Below, piece after piece: positions 25,003 through 33,563 of a DNA stretch of 64,000 nt. A program made the position numbers and the translations under genes. The first letter of the stretch is position 1; each line of letters starts with the position of its first letter. The notes under the pieces are model-generated. The model was given only the letters and a program-made list of their open reading frames with translations, made no database searches and was not told the DNA's origin. The DNA comes from Bradyrhizobium manausense (GTDB lineage: Bacteria; Pseudomonadota; Alphaproteobacteria; Rhizobiales; Xanthobacteraceae), in assembly GCF_018130615.1 (NCBI RefSeq), contig NZ_JAFCKB010000016.1:122963-186962 (forward strand), read 5' to 3'.

Positions 25003-27324
25003 ATGGACGATACGATTGGTTTCCCCGATCCGGGTCTCGACTTGTCTGATGGATTCAAGCCGCACACCTCGCATTGGGGCGTGTTTTCCGCACGCAACAG
25101 CGACGCCGGGCTGGAGGTGAGGGCCTATGCCGGCGATCCCGATCCGAACGGCATCATCGATAATTTTCCCGGCGCGTTACGCCACCAGGCGCGCATCGCC
25201 CAGCCGGCGATCCGCCGTGGCTGGCTCGAACGCGGTCCCGGTCCCGATGACAAGCGCGGCCGCGACGAATTCGTCTCGGTCAGCTGGGAGAAGGCGCTCG
25301 ACTTGCTCGGTGACGAGCTGACGCGCATCCGCGACACGCGTGGCCCCGGGGCCGTGTTCGGCGGCTCCTATGGCTGGGCGAGCGCGGGCCGTTTTCATCA
25401 CGCGCAGAGCCAGGTGCACCGTTTCCTCAACATCGCCATGGGCGGCTATGTCCGCTCGGTGAATTCCTATTCCTCCGGCGCGTCCTCGGTGCTGTTGCCG
25501 CAGATCATGGCGGGCTACGAGGATATCACCAAGCGCAACGTCACCTGGGAGCAGATCGCCACCGAGACCGAGATCGTGCTCGCCTTCGGCGGCATGGCGC
25601 TGAAGAACTCGATGGTGGCCGGCGGCTCGATCAGCAAGCATGTCGAGCGGGGCGCCATGGCGGCGGCACGCCGGCGCGGCTGCGAGTTCATCCTGATGAG
25701 CCCGCTGCGCGAGGACCTGCCGGTCGAGGCCGGCGCGGAATGGGTGACGTGCATCCCCGGCACCGACACCGCGCTGATGCTCGGCATGGTCCACACGCTG
25801 GTCAGCGAAGGCCTGCACGATCAGGCCTTCCTCGATCGCTACACCGAGGGATGGCCGGTGTTCTTGCGCTACATCACCGGTGAGAGCGACGGGCAGGCCA
25901 AGGATGCCGCGTGGGCCGCGGCGATCTGCGGCCTGAGCGCTGAGGCGATCCGTACGCTGGCGCGGCGCCTGGTCGGCAGGCGCGCGCTCATCACCGTCTC
26001 GCATTCACTACAGCGCGCCGAGCATGGCGAGCAGCCAGTGTGGATGGGCATGGTGCTGGCGGCAGCGCTGGGCCAGATCGGTCTTCCCGGCGGCGGCTAC
26101 GCCTATTCCCTCGGCGCAATCGGCTATTACGGCCGCCGCGTCAACGACGTGCCGGGGCCGACGCTGGGGCAGGGACGCAACGGCGTCCGTGATTTCATTC
26201 CGGTGGCGCGCATCGCCGACATGCTGCTCAATCCCGGCAGCACCTATCGCTACAATGGCGAGACGCGCACCTATCCCGACATCCGCCTGGTCTATTGGGC
26301 GGGCGGCAATCCGTTCCATCATCACCAGGACATCAACCGCCTGCGCAAGGCGTTCGCGAAGGTCGACACGCTGGTCGTGCACGAGCTCGCCTGGACCGCA
26401 ACCGCGCGCCACGCCGACATCGTGCTGCCCTCGACCATGACGCTGGAACGCGAAGACATCGGCTATTCCAGCAACGATCCCTTGATGGTCGCGATGCATC
26501 GCATCGCCGAGCCGTTCGGGCTGGCGCGCGACGACTACGAAATCTTTGCCGATCTCGCCGATCGTCTCGGTGCGCGCGAGCCCTTCACGGAAGGACGCAC
26601 CTCGCGGCAATGGCTGGAGCATCTCTACGAGCCGACCCGCGCCTCGCTCGCCAAGCGCGGCCTGGAGGCCCCGAGCTTCGAGGAGTTCTGGCGGCGCGGC
26701 AGCCTGGTCGTGCCGCAGCAGCCCGACGATGGCGGCCGGTTGCGCAGCTTTCGCGAGGATCCGGTCGCACACCCGCTGCCGACGCCCAGCGGACGCATCG
26801 AAATCTACTCCGCGAAGATTGCCGGCCACGGCGATGTGGATTGTCCGGGTCATCCGGTCTGGCTCGAGAAGAGCGATATGCCGAAGCCCGGCGCGCCGTG
26901 TTTCCTCGTCGCCAACCAGCCGGTAACGCGGCTGCACAGCCAGCTCGACTTCGGCGGTCATTCACTTGGCGCCAAACATCGCGGCCGCGAGGTCGCGCGC
27001 ATGCATCCGCGCGATGCGAGCGCGCGCGGCATTGCGGATGGCGACATCATCCGCCTGTTCAACGAACGCGGCGCCTGCCTTGCCGCGGTGCATGTCACCG
27101 ACAGCATCGCGCCCGGTGTGGTGCAGCTGCCGACCGGCGCCTGGTACGATCCGATGGATCCGGACGACGACGTGCCGCTCTGCGTTCACGGCAATCCCAA
27201 CGTGCTCACGCGCGACGTCGGCACTTCGTCTTTCGCGCAAGGCTGCACCGGCCAGCTCACGACCGTGGAGGTCGAGAAGTTCACCGGCAATCTGCCGCCG
27301 ATCCGGGCGTTCGATCCGGCGTAA
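25003..27324 (+). CDS. BisC-like molybdopterin oxidoreductase (biotin/TMAO/DMSO reductase class)
   Basis: 773 residues from the ATG at 25003, which has GAGGG 7 bases upstream and gives about the length of E. coli BisC. Longer starts at 24844 and 24952 lack good sites. Molybdopterin features include HWGVFSA near the start, GRDEFVSVSWEKALDLLGDE, GGSYGWASAGRFHHAQSQ, NSYSSGASS (the serine expected to ligate Mo in this class), YWAGGNPFHHHQDINRLRKA and a C-terminal dinucleotide-binding domain. There is no N-terminal Fe-S cysteine motif and no Tat signal, so it is probably cytoplasmic like BisC. It may reduce S- or N-oxides such as biotin or methionine sulfoxide; substrate not readable. Confidence 0.87.
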   Translation: MDDTIGFPDPGLDLSDGFKPHTSHWGVFSARNSDAGLEVRAYAGDPDPNGIIDNFPGALRHQARIAQPAIRRGWLERGPGPDDKRGRDEFVSVSWEKALDLLGDELTRIRDTRGPGAVFGGSYGWASAGRFHHAQSQVHRFLNIAMGGYVRSVNSYSSGASSVLLPQIMAGYEDITKRNVTWEQIATETEIVLAFGGMALKNSMVAGGSISKHVERGAMAAARRRGCEFILMSPLREDLPVEAGAEWVTCIPGTDTALMLGMVHTLVSEGLHDQAFLDRYTEGWPVFLRYITGESDGQAKDAAWAAAICGLSAEAIRTLARRLVGRRALITVSHSLQRAEHGEQPVWMGMVLAAALGQIGLPGGGYAYSLGAIGYYGRRVNDVPGPTLGQGRNGVRDFIPVARIADMLLNPGSTYRYNGETRTYPDIRLVYWAGGNPFHHHQDINRLRKAFAKVDTLVVHELAWTATARHADIVLPSTMTLEREDIGYSSNDPLMVAMHRIAEPFGLARDDYEIFADLADRLGAREPFTEGRTSRQWLEHLYEPTRASLAKRGLEAPSFEEFWRRGSLVVPQQPDDGGRLRSFREDPVAHPLPTPSGRIEIYSAKIAGHGDVDCPGHPVWLEKSDMPKPGAPCFLVANQPVTRLHSQLDFGGHSLGAKHRGREVARMHPRDASARGIADGDIIRLFNERGACLAAVHVTDSIAPGVVQLPTGAWYDPMDPDDDVPLCVHGNPNVLTRDVGTSSFAQGCTGQLTTVEVEKFTGNLPPIRAFDPA

Positions 27325-27365
27325 CGATCGCAGGCGCAAGCTTGCCGCTTTGCGGAAGTGAAATC

Positions 27366-27403
27366 TGGACCGTCGCCTGACAGCAGATTCAGGCGACGGT
27401 CCA
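27366..27403. terminator. 15-bp hairpin between convergent genes
   Basis: TGGACCGTCGCCTGA (27366-27380) and TCAGGCGACGGTCCA (27389-27403) form a perfect stem with an 8-base loop after the molybdoenzyme gene. No strong T run; it may be a bidirectional terminator. Confidence 0.55.
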
Positions 27404-27558
27404 GTGCGAACTCAGTGAACTTGGGGAAGTTGTAAGGCCGCGCGCAGACGCTAACCCGGCTGCTCCGGGCACATCAAGTTTCGCTGTGTTGCAGCAGCCA
27501 GAGAATCATTTCAGCCGCCTCCAAACCGCCACAGATGGCGGCCGGATCGCCGAATAGA

Positions 27559-28133
27559 TCAGCGTTCGTTCGCGATTGTCACCGCCGCTTCCACGGCATT
27601 CTGCAGGATCTCGTCGGACAGTTGCCTGTCATTGACCGCGCGGGCCAATTGCAAAGCGCCGACCATGGTCGGAATAGATCGTGATCGCCTTGCGCCGCCG
27701 CTCTTGCGCGGAGCCGTGACCGATCTGCTTCGCCATCAGCACGATGATGTCGGCGATCTTCGGTGAAGGCTTCGCGCGTCGCCTTCGGATGCCGCGCGAT
27801 CTCGGCGGCCAGCGCCGCGGTCGGACAGCCGGTGCCGGCGCGGTCGCGATGCCGTGCCGAAAGATAGTCGCGGATCGTGGTCCCGAGCGCGACGCCGTTC
27901 TCCAGATTGGCCTTGTGCCGCTCCTCGCGTCTTGTGAGCGCGTCGGTCAGCACCTCCCGCACGAGGTCCTCCTTGGAGGCGAAGTGCGAGTAGAAGGCGC
28001 CGTTGGTGAGGCCCGCCTCCGACATGATGCCGGCGAGGCCGACCGCCGCTATTCCGCTCTCGCGGAATTGGGCTGAGGCGACATCGAGGATGTGCCGGCG
28101 CGTCTCGTCCTTGTGTCCCTTGTCGTAGCGCAT
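27559..28133 (-). pseudogene. TetR-family repressor gene with two apparent frameshifts
   Basis: The start at 28133 (MRYDKGHKDETRRHILDVAS) opens a standard TetR DNA-binding domain: GLAGIMSEAGLTNGAFYSHF is the helix-turn-helix. The frame stays normal to ARHPKATREAFT, then loses sense. Reading on with one base skipped near 27760 restores IADIIVLMAKQIGHGS...RRKAITIYS, and a second one-base skip near 27670 restores MVGALQLARAVNDRQLSDEI, ending at a TGA at 27559-27561. Both restored segments match the expected ligand-binding C-terminus. So the gene is either broken or carries sequencing errors. It is divergent from the MATE exporter at 28291 across a long palindrome. Confidence 0.75.
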
Positions 28134-28197
28134 GGGCCTCAACTCCTTCCCGATGCCCGGCCTGGAAGAGGCATCGCCACGGGATCGTGATCGATTT

Positions 28198-28246
28198 GCC
28201 ATTGCATTACGATCATAATAATAAATTATGAGCATAATGCAATGGC
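28198..28246. promoter_or_regulatory. 49-bp near-perfect palindrome, probable TetR operator
   Basis: Arms at 28198-28219 and 28225-28246 match at 20 of 22 positions around AATAA. The outer part is GCCATTGCATTA and its complement; the inner part is TCATAAT/ATTATGA. It lies midway between the divergent TetR and MATE genes, where a TetR repressor controlling both genes would bind. Confidence 0.75.
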
Positions 28247-28290
28247 TGCCGGATCTTCAGCAGTCACGATAACCAACGGGACACCAACAA

Positions 28291-29724
28291 ATGTCAGTTG
28301 AGGACGTTGCCGCGCCGCCCTTGTCCGTCATCGAGGCCCCTGCGCGCCGCGCGGCGGCGCCTCGTCCTGCGCCGACCCCGGCCGACCGGCGCCGCGCCGC
28401 GCTCCTGACCGCACCGATCCTGCCGACCTTGCTCCAGCTCGCGCTGCCGACGGTGACCGTGCTGGTGGCGCAGACCGCGGTCAACATCGCGGAGGCCTAT
28501 TATGTCGGCTATCTCGGTACCGATGCGCTGGCGGGCGCGGCACTGGTGTTCCCGATCTTCATGCTGATGACCATGATGTCGAATGGTGGGTTCGGCTCCG
28601 GCGTCGCCTCGTCGGTGGCGCGTGCGGTCGGCGCCGGCCGCCGCGAAGATGCGGATGCGGCGCTGTTCCATGCCATCGTGCTGGCGATCATCGCAGGCGC
28701 GCTGTTCACGCTGGGGGCGCATCTCGGCGGTCCGGCGCTGTTCCGCGCGCTCGGCGGCCGCGACGGCGCGCTCGAAGCTGCCACCATCTATTCCAACTCC
28801 CTCTTCGCAGGCGCGATTCCGGCGTGGATCGTCAACCTCCAGGCCGCCGCGCTGCGCGGCTCCGGCAACGTCAAAGTGCCGGCGCTGGTGACCCTGATCG
28901 GCGCCATCGTGACCATCCCGGTTTCGCCGCTGCTGATCTTCGGTTACGGACCCGTGCCAGGCCTCGGCATCGGCGGCGCCGGCGTCGCCTTCGGCCTCTA
29001 TTACAGCGCGGCGATGCTGTTCCTGTTGCGCTACATGTCCTCGGGGGCATCCGGTCTGAGGCTGCGCATCGTGCCATTGCGCGCAAAAATCTTCGGCGAC
29101 ATGTTGAAGGTCGGCATTCCCACCGCCTTCAACGCCGTGCTCACCAACCTCACCGTCATTCTCGTCACCGGCGCGGTCGGCCTGTTCGGCACCTCGGCCC
29201 TCGCCGGTTACGGCATCGCCTCGCGACTCGACTACATCATGATCCCGCTGCTGTTCGGCATCAGCACGGCGACGCTGACCATGGTCGGCGTCAATATGGG
29301 CGCGGGCCAGGCCGCACGGGCGCGAAGGATCGGTTGGGTCAGCGGCGCCGCCGGCATGATCATGACCGGCTCGATCGGCCTCCTGGTCGCGATCGCTCCG
29401 ACCGCCTGGCTGCATCTCTTCAGCCACGACGCCGACGTCGTGAATGAGGGCGTGACCTATTTGCATATCGTCGCGCCCGCCTATGCCGCGCTCGGCTTTG
29501 GCTTCGTCTCGTCGTTCGCGGCGCAGGGCACAGGCCAGGCGCTGGGCCCGCTCTTGTCCTCGGTCGCGCGCATCCTGATTGCGGCCGGCGGCGGCTGGAT
29601 TGCTGTGGCGTATTTCGGCGCGGGAATGGCCGGGCTTGCCGCCATGGTCACGGTGTCGCTCGCCGCCTATGCAGCGATCTGCGTGCTGATCATGCTGTCG
29701 CCCGCGACCTGGCGGACCGACTAA
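28291..29724 (+). CDS. MATE family multidrug efflux protein
   Basis: 477 residues with about twelve membrane helices in two homologous halves. Typical MATE stretches are LPTLLQLALPTVTVLVAQTA, LGTDALAGAALVFPI, NLQAAALRGSGNVKVPALV and SALAGYGIASRLDYI. MATE proteins export cationic drugs or metabolites using Na+ or H+ gradients. It is divergent from a TetR gene across a palindrome, implying induction by a substrate. The TetR copy seems damaged, so control could be relaxed. Confidence 0.93.
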   Translation: MSVEDVAAPPLSVIEAPARRAAAPRPAPTPADRRRAALLTAPILPTLLQLALPTVTVLVAQTAVNIAEAYYVGYLGTDALAGAALVFPIFMLMTMMSNGGFGSGVASSVARAVGAGRREDADAALFHAIVLAIIAGALFTLGAHLGGPALFRALGGRDGALEAATIYSNSLFAGAIPAWIVNLQAAALRGSGNVKVPALVTLIGAIVTIPVSPLLIFGYGPVPGLGIGGAGVAFGLYYSAAMLFLLRYMSSGASGLRLRIVPLRAKIFGDMLKVGIPTAFNAVLTNLTVILVTGAVGLFGTSALAGYGIASRLDYIMIPLLFGISTATLTMVGVNMGAGQAARARRIGWVSGAAGMIMTGSIGLLVAIAPTAWLHLFSHDADVVNEGVTYLHIVAPAYAALGFGFVSSFAAQGTGQALGPLLSSVARILIAAGGGWIAVAYFGAGMAGLAAMVTVSLAAYAAICVLIMLSPATWRTD

Positions 29725-29730
29725 GCAGGC

Positions 29731-30117
29731 TCACTGCATACCGGCGACGCCGACGGCCAGCGCCGACAGCAGCAGCAGATTACTCAGCAACTTGAGCGAC
29801 GTGTCCGGCTGCGCCAGCCAGCGCGTGACCTTTTCTGAGAAGGACAGTACCGGATCGGCGAACAGCGGCTCAAAACAGTGTCTGAAAAAACGCGGAAACT
29901 TCGGCCCGAGCCACGGCGTTGCCAGCGCGTGGAGGGTCGACGCCATCGCAATGAAGTTCGCAGCCCCGAAGGGTTCGCCAATGAACTCGGACCCGTTGAT
30001 CAGTTTCATCGTCAATGCGACGGCGGAATAGAATGGCACGCCCTGGAGCAGGGCATAGAGCGCAAAACATTCGAGGTGATCCCGGTTGGTGAGTTCCGGG
30101 GCGGGACTGGCGGTCAT
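29731..30117 (-). CDS. Hypothetical membrane protein
   Basis: 128 residues with a hydrophobic C-terminal helix (LKLLSNLLLLSALAVGVAG) and weaker hydrophobic segments near residues 16-40 and 50-65. No domain recognised. It converges on the MATE gene, 6 bases away. Confidence 0.6.
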   Translation of the reverse strand: MTASPAPELTNRDHLECFALYALLQGVPFYSAVALTMKLINGSEFIGEPFGAANFIAMASTLHALATPWLGPKFPRFFRHCFEPLFADPVLSFSEKVTRWLAQPDTSLKLLSNLLLLSALAVGVAGMQ

Positions 30118-30354
30118 GGCTGGGTTCCTGTCGCGGTTCTTGCCTGATTGCGCCGCCAGTCTCGCTCGCTGGGTTCGGCTTCGCCGTGACGCCCCTCACG
30201 CTTGCCGTCCGTTGCGAATTCGTTTCATGTTCTCTCCCGAATGAAGAAATGTTCCCCCTCACAGGCAATCAATATGGATTTCCTTTTTATTGATTTCGCT
30301 TCACGGAGAAGCGAATACGGTCCTCATCATTTTCGTTGAGTCATGGAGACCAAG

Positions 30355-31137
30355 ATGTCGCTTCGCCCCGCCCTGATCCTCGCAACCGCGCTCGCCGCAT
30401 GGTCGGCCGCAGCTGGCGCCGAGACCATCAAGATCGGCGTGACGCCGGGGCCGCATGCGCAGATTTTCGAGGCGGTGAAGCCGGTCGCTGCCAAGCAGGG
30501 GCTCGACATCCAGCTCATCGAGTTCTCCGACTATGTGGTGCCGAACGCAGCGCTCGATGCCGGCGACATCCAGGCCAATTCGTTCCAGAACCAGCCTTAC
30601 CTGGACAACCAGAAGGCCGACCGCGGCTACAAGATCGAGTCGGTCGGTCTCACCGTGAACTTCCCGATCGGCGTCTATTCGAAGAAGCACAAGGCCTTCG
30701 CCGACATTCCCGACGGCGGCAAGATCTCGATCCCTAACGATCCGACCAATGGCGGCCGCGTGCTGCTGCTGTTGCGCGACAAGGGCGTGATCAAGCTGAA
30801 GGACGGCACCGGCTTCAAGCCGACGGTGCTCGACATCACCGAGAATCCCAAGAAGCTGAAATTCGTCGAGGTCGATGCCGCGCAGGCGCCGCGCGCGCTC
30901 GATGATGTCGACGCCGCCGCGATCAATACCAATTATGCAACCCAGGCGGGCCTCGATCCCGTCAAGGATCCGATCCTGCGCGAGGACCCCAAGGGCCCCT
31001 ACGTCAACCTGATTGCGGTGCGCACCGCCGACAAGGACAAGCCCTGGGTCAAGATTCTCGTCGACAGCTATCACACGCCCGAGGTGAAGGAGTTCGTCCT
31101 CACCAAGTTCAAGGGAGCGGTGCTGCCGAGCTGGTAG
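30355..31137 (+). CDS. MetQ/NlpA family substrate-binding protein
   Basis: 260 residues from the ATG at 30355 (GGAGA upstream; another ATG at 30343 is weaker). The signal peptide (MSLRPALILATALAAWSAAA) ends in AGAE and has no lipobox cysteine. Family features are IKIGVTPGPHAQIFEAVKPV, PNAALDAGDIQANSFQNQPY, SIPNDPTNGGRVLLLL and INTNYATQAGL. MetQ-type proteins bind methionine or related compounds for a MetN/MetI importer. Neither partner gene is adjacent, so the ligand cannot be assumed to be methionine. Confidence 0.88.
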   Translation: MSLRPALILATALAAWSAAAGAETIKIGVTPGPHAQIFEAVKPVAAKQGLDIQLIEFSDYVVPNAALDAGDIQANSFQNQPYLDNQKADRGYKIESVGLTVNFPIGVYSKKHKAFADIPDGGKISIPNDPTNGGRVLLLLRDKGVIKLKDGTGFKPTVLDITENPKKLKFVEVDAAQAPRALDDVDAAAINTNYATQAGLDPVKDPILREDPKGPYVNLIAVRTADKDKPWVKILVDSYHTPEVKEFVLTKFKGAVLPSW

Positions 31138-31265
31138 GCACTCTGCCTAGCCGGAGCCCGGCGCGAGGGGCGCGATCCCGGCGGGCAGCCTTGCGCATTG
31201 CCCGCTTGTCTCCGGCCGCTGCAACCGACATCATCGGCCGGCCATCCTCGCCCGACAGGGGTCGT

Positions 31266-32300
31266 ATGAAACGCTTTGCAAACCTGAAACGCCTGGGATT
31301 TTTCACGCGGCTGCTCGATGAGGCGCCGCCGGCGGAGCGCTATCGCTTCGCCGCCGAGCAGATCGTGCGCGCCGAGAAGGCGGGGCTCGATTCCGCGTGG
31401 ATCGCGCAGCACCATTTTCACGAGCGCGAGGGCGGGCTGCCGTCGCCCTTCACTTTCCTCGGCTATGTCGCAGCGCAGACCTCGCGCATCCGCCTCGGCA
31501 CCGGCATTGTTACCCTGCCGCTAGAGAGCGCGGTGAGGGTGGCGGAGGACGCCGCGGTGCTCGACCTGCTCTGCAACGGCCGGTTCGAACTCGGCGTCGG
31601 CACCGGCGGCAACCCGTCCGCCTTTGCCGCCTTTGGCCTCGACGGCGCCCAGCGTAATGAGATCTTTGCGCGCAACCTCGAGGTGGTCCGCAAGGCGCTG
31701 ACCGGCAAGCCGCTCGATGGCGGCGACACGCTCTATCCGCAGCGGCCGCAACTGGACAAGCGCATCTGGCAGGCGACCTTCTCCGTGGCGGGTGGCGCGC
31801 GTGCCGGCAAGGCCGGCGACGGCCTGCTGCTGTCGCGCACCCAGCCGCGAGACAAGGACGCGCCAAGCGCCACGCTCGCCGAGATCCAGAATCCGATCAT
31901 CGATGCCTATCTCGCAGCGCTGCCGCCGGGCGCCGAGCCGCGCATCATGGCCTCGCGCAGCGTGTTCGCCGCCGACGATCATCGCGAGGCGATGCGGCTC
32001 GCCGATATCGGCCTGCGCCGCGCGCTGCCGCAATTCATGAAAGGCGGTCACCTTCCTCCGGGCGAAACGCTGGAAGAGATGATCGCGGCGTTTGACACCC
32101 ATGTCGGCGGCACTGACCAAGTGATCGCCTCGCTGCGATCGGATGCGACGCTGGAGCGGGTGACCGATCTGGTCTTCCAGGTCCACTCGGTCGATGCGCC
32201 ACACCCTTATGTCCTGCGCTCGATCGAGCTGGTGGCTGACAAGGTCGCACCGGCGCTGGGCTGGATCCGGACGGCGCCTGACGTGGCGCTGGCGGGCTAA
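31266..32300 (+). CDS. Luciferase-like (LLM) flavin-dependent monooxygenase
   Basis: 344 residues from the ATG at 31266; an upstream ATG at 31191 would add a low-quality N-terminus. The LLM TIM barrel is clear: LGFFTRLLDEAPPAERYRFA at the start, GLDSAWIAQHHFHEREGGLP, IRLGTGIVTLPLESAVRVAED and NGRFELGVGTGGNPSAF. It matches, as I recall, the TIGRFAM group named after KPN_01858, which occurs beside CMD/alkylhydroperoxidase-domain genes like those following here. It probably oxidises a small substrate using reduced FMN from a separate reductase. Confidence 0.87.
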   Translation: MKRFANLKRLGFFTRLLDEAPPAERYRFAAEQIVRAEKAGLDSAWIAQHHFHEREGGLPSPFTFLGYVAAQTSRIRLGTGIVTLPLESAVRVAEDAAVLDLLCNGRFELGVGTGGNPSAFAAFGLDGAQRNEIFARNLEVVRKALTGKPLDGGDTLYPQRPQLDKRIWQATFSVAGGARAGKAGDGLLLSRTQPRDKDAPSATLAEIQNPIIDAYLAALPPGAEPRIMASRSVFAADDHREAMRLADIGLRRALPQFMKGGHLPPGETLEEMIAAFDTHVGGTDQVIASLRSDATLERVTDLVFQVHSVDAPHPYVLRSIELVADKVAPALGWIRTAPDVALAG

Positions 32301-32334
32301 TTGCCATGAATTTGAACGCGTTGCACGAGGCTGA

Positions 32335-32937
32335 ATGATGGCATCGACGGATATCATCGACATGCTTGTCGGAATCGAACCGGGATCAGCGCTCGACGCC
32401 ATTCGCGCACGGCGCCTGCAGGCACGCGAGAACGCGCAGAAAAGCTATCTTTCGTTGTTCGAGCCGATCGACGCCGGGGAGTTCTCGCTGCTCGAACGTG
32501 CCGCGGTGGCGGCCTTTGTCACCGGGCTTCATGGCGAGTCCCCCGTTGCTTCCTTCTACCGGGACAAGCTTGCGGCGAGTGCGGGTGGCGTGGCCGTGCT
32601 CGAAGCGATCGACGCCGAGATCGCGCGCGGCAAGACCTCGGGCCCGTATGGCTCGTTTCCGGCCGGCCCGCTGTCGATCGAGAACACGGCCGGGCTGATT
32701 TATCACGTGAATGCGGCGAGCAAGTCGGCGCTCGGCGCCCGGCTCGTCGCGGCGCTCGAGCACGCGCATCTGCTGGTGTTCCGGCCGCGCGATGCGGCGT
32801 CCGGCGATATGAAGGTGCTGCTGGCCGCCGGCTGGTCTGACACCGGCATCGTCACCTTCTCCCAACTCGTCGCGTTCCTGTCGTTTCAGGTGCGGGTCGT
32901 TAGCGGCTTGCGTACGCTCGCCGCCGCAAACGCATAA
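32335..32937 (+). CDS. CMD-domain protein, Avi_7170-like
   Basis: 200 residues, helical, starting MMASTDIIDMLVGIEPGSAL, with LLERAAVAAFVTGLHGE typical of the carboxymuconolactone decarboxylase fold but without a CxxC motif. From memory it fits the Avi_7170 CMD family, found next to a partner with an intact CxxC (the gene at 32952). GAGG lies just upstream. It probably forms a two-protein complex with that partner. Confidence 0.75.
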   Translation: MMASTDIIDMLVGIEPGSALDAIRARRLQARENAQKSYLSLFEPIDAGEFSLLERAAVAAFVTGLHGESPVASFYRDKLAASAGGVAVLEAIDAEIARGKTSGPYGSFPAGPLSIENTAGLIYHVNAASKSALGARLVAALEHAHLLVFRPRDAASGDMKVLLAAGWSDTGIVTFSQLVAFLSFQVRVVSGLRTLAAANA

Positions 32938-32951
32938 GAGGAGGCTGCATC

Positions 32952-33530
32952 ATGAGCGCCGCTGTCAATCCGCCGGCTGTCTTCACCCAGGACGAGCTCG
33001 GCTGGGTCTCCTGGATCGAGCCACTGCCCGAGGCCGAACTCACCGAGCGGCATTTCGCCGGCCTGGTCGATCGCGCCCGCGCCAAGTCGGAATATTTCCG
33101 CCTGCTGGTGCGCGATCCCGAGGTGCTGGAAGCCCGCACCAAGACCGACAAGGACATCTTCTACAACGTCGCCGACGGCCTGCCGCGCGCCGAGCGCGAG
33201 CTCGCGGCGGCGGCGACCTCGCGCTACAACGGCTGCATCTATTGCGCCTCGGTGCATGCGCGTTTCGCCAGCACCTATTCCAAGCGCCGTGACGACGTGC
33301 AGAAGCTGCTCGACGAGGGCGTCAACGCCGATCTCGGTGAGCGCTGGAATGCAGTGGTCAAGGCGTCGGTGGCGCTGGCGTCGACGCCGGTCGCGTTCGG
33401 CCCCGAGAACATCGCGGAGCTGCGCCGCGCGGGCCTCGACGATGCAGAGATCGTCGACGTCATCAACGGCGCCTCGTTCTTCAACTGGGCGAACCGGCTG
33501 ATGCTGTCGCTCGGTGAGCCCTCGAAGTAA
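32952..33530 (+). CDS. Alkylhydroperoxidase-domain protein, Avi_7169-like
   Basis: 192 residues containing the AhpD-type active site YNGCIYCASVHARF (CxxC plus downstream His) at about residues 95-108. AhpD-like proteins are thiol peroxidase or disulfide-exchange enzymes. It lies 14 bases after the CMD gene, in the same operon as the LLM monooxygenase. The trio could oxidise a substrate and detoxify the peroxide or hydroperoxy intermediate. A GAGGAGGCT site precedes the ATG. Confidence 0.82.
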   Translation: MSAAVNPPAVFTQDELGWVSWIEPLPEAELTERHFAGLVDRARAKSEYFRLLVRDPEVLEARTKTDKDIFYNVADGLPRAERELAAAATSRYNGCIYCASVHARFASTYSKRRDDVQKLLDEGVNADLGERWNAVVKASVALASTPVAFGPENIAELRRAGLDDAEIVDVINGASFFNWANRLMLSLGEPSK

Positions 33531-33563
33531 TCCTTTTCAACACCTGAGTGGATGGAGCCGTGC

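Noticed and set aside
28294-29466. A 390-codon minus-strand frame
   Set aside because: Antisense to the MATE exporter; composition of a shadow.
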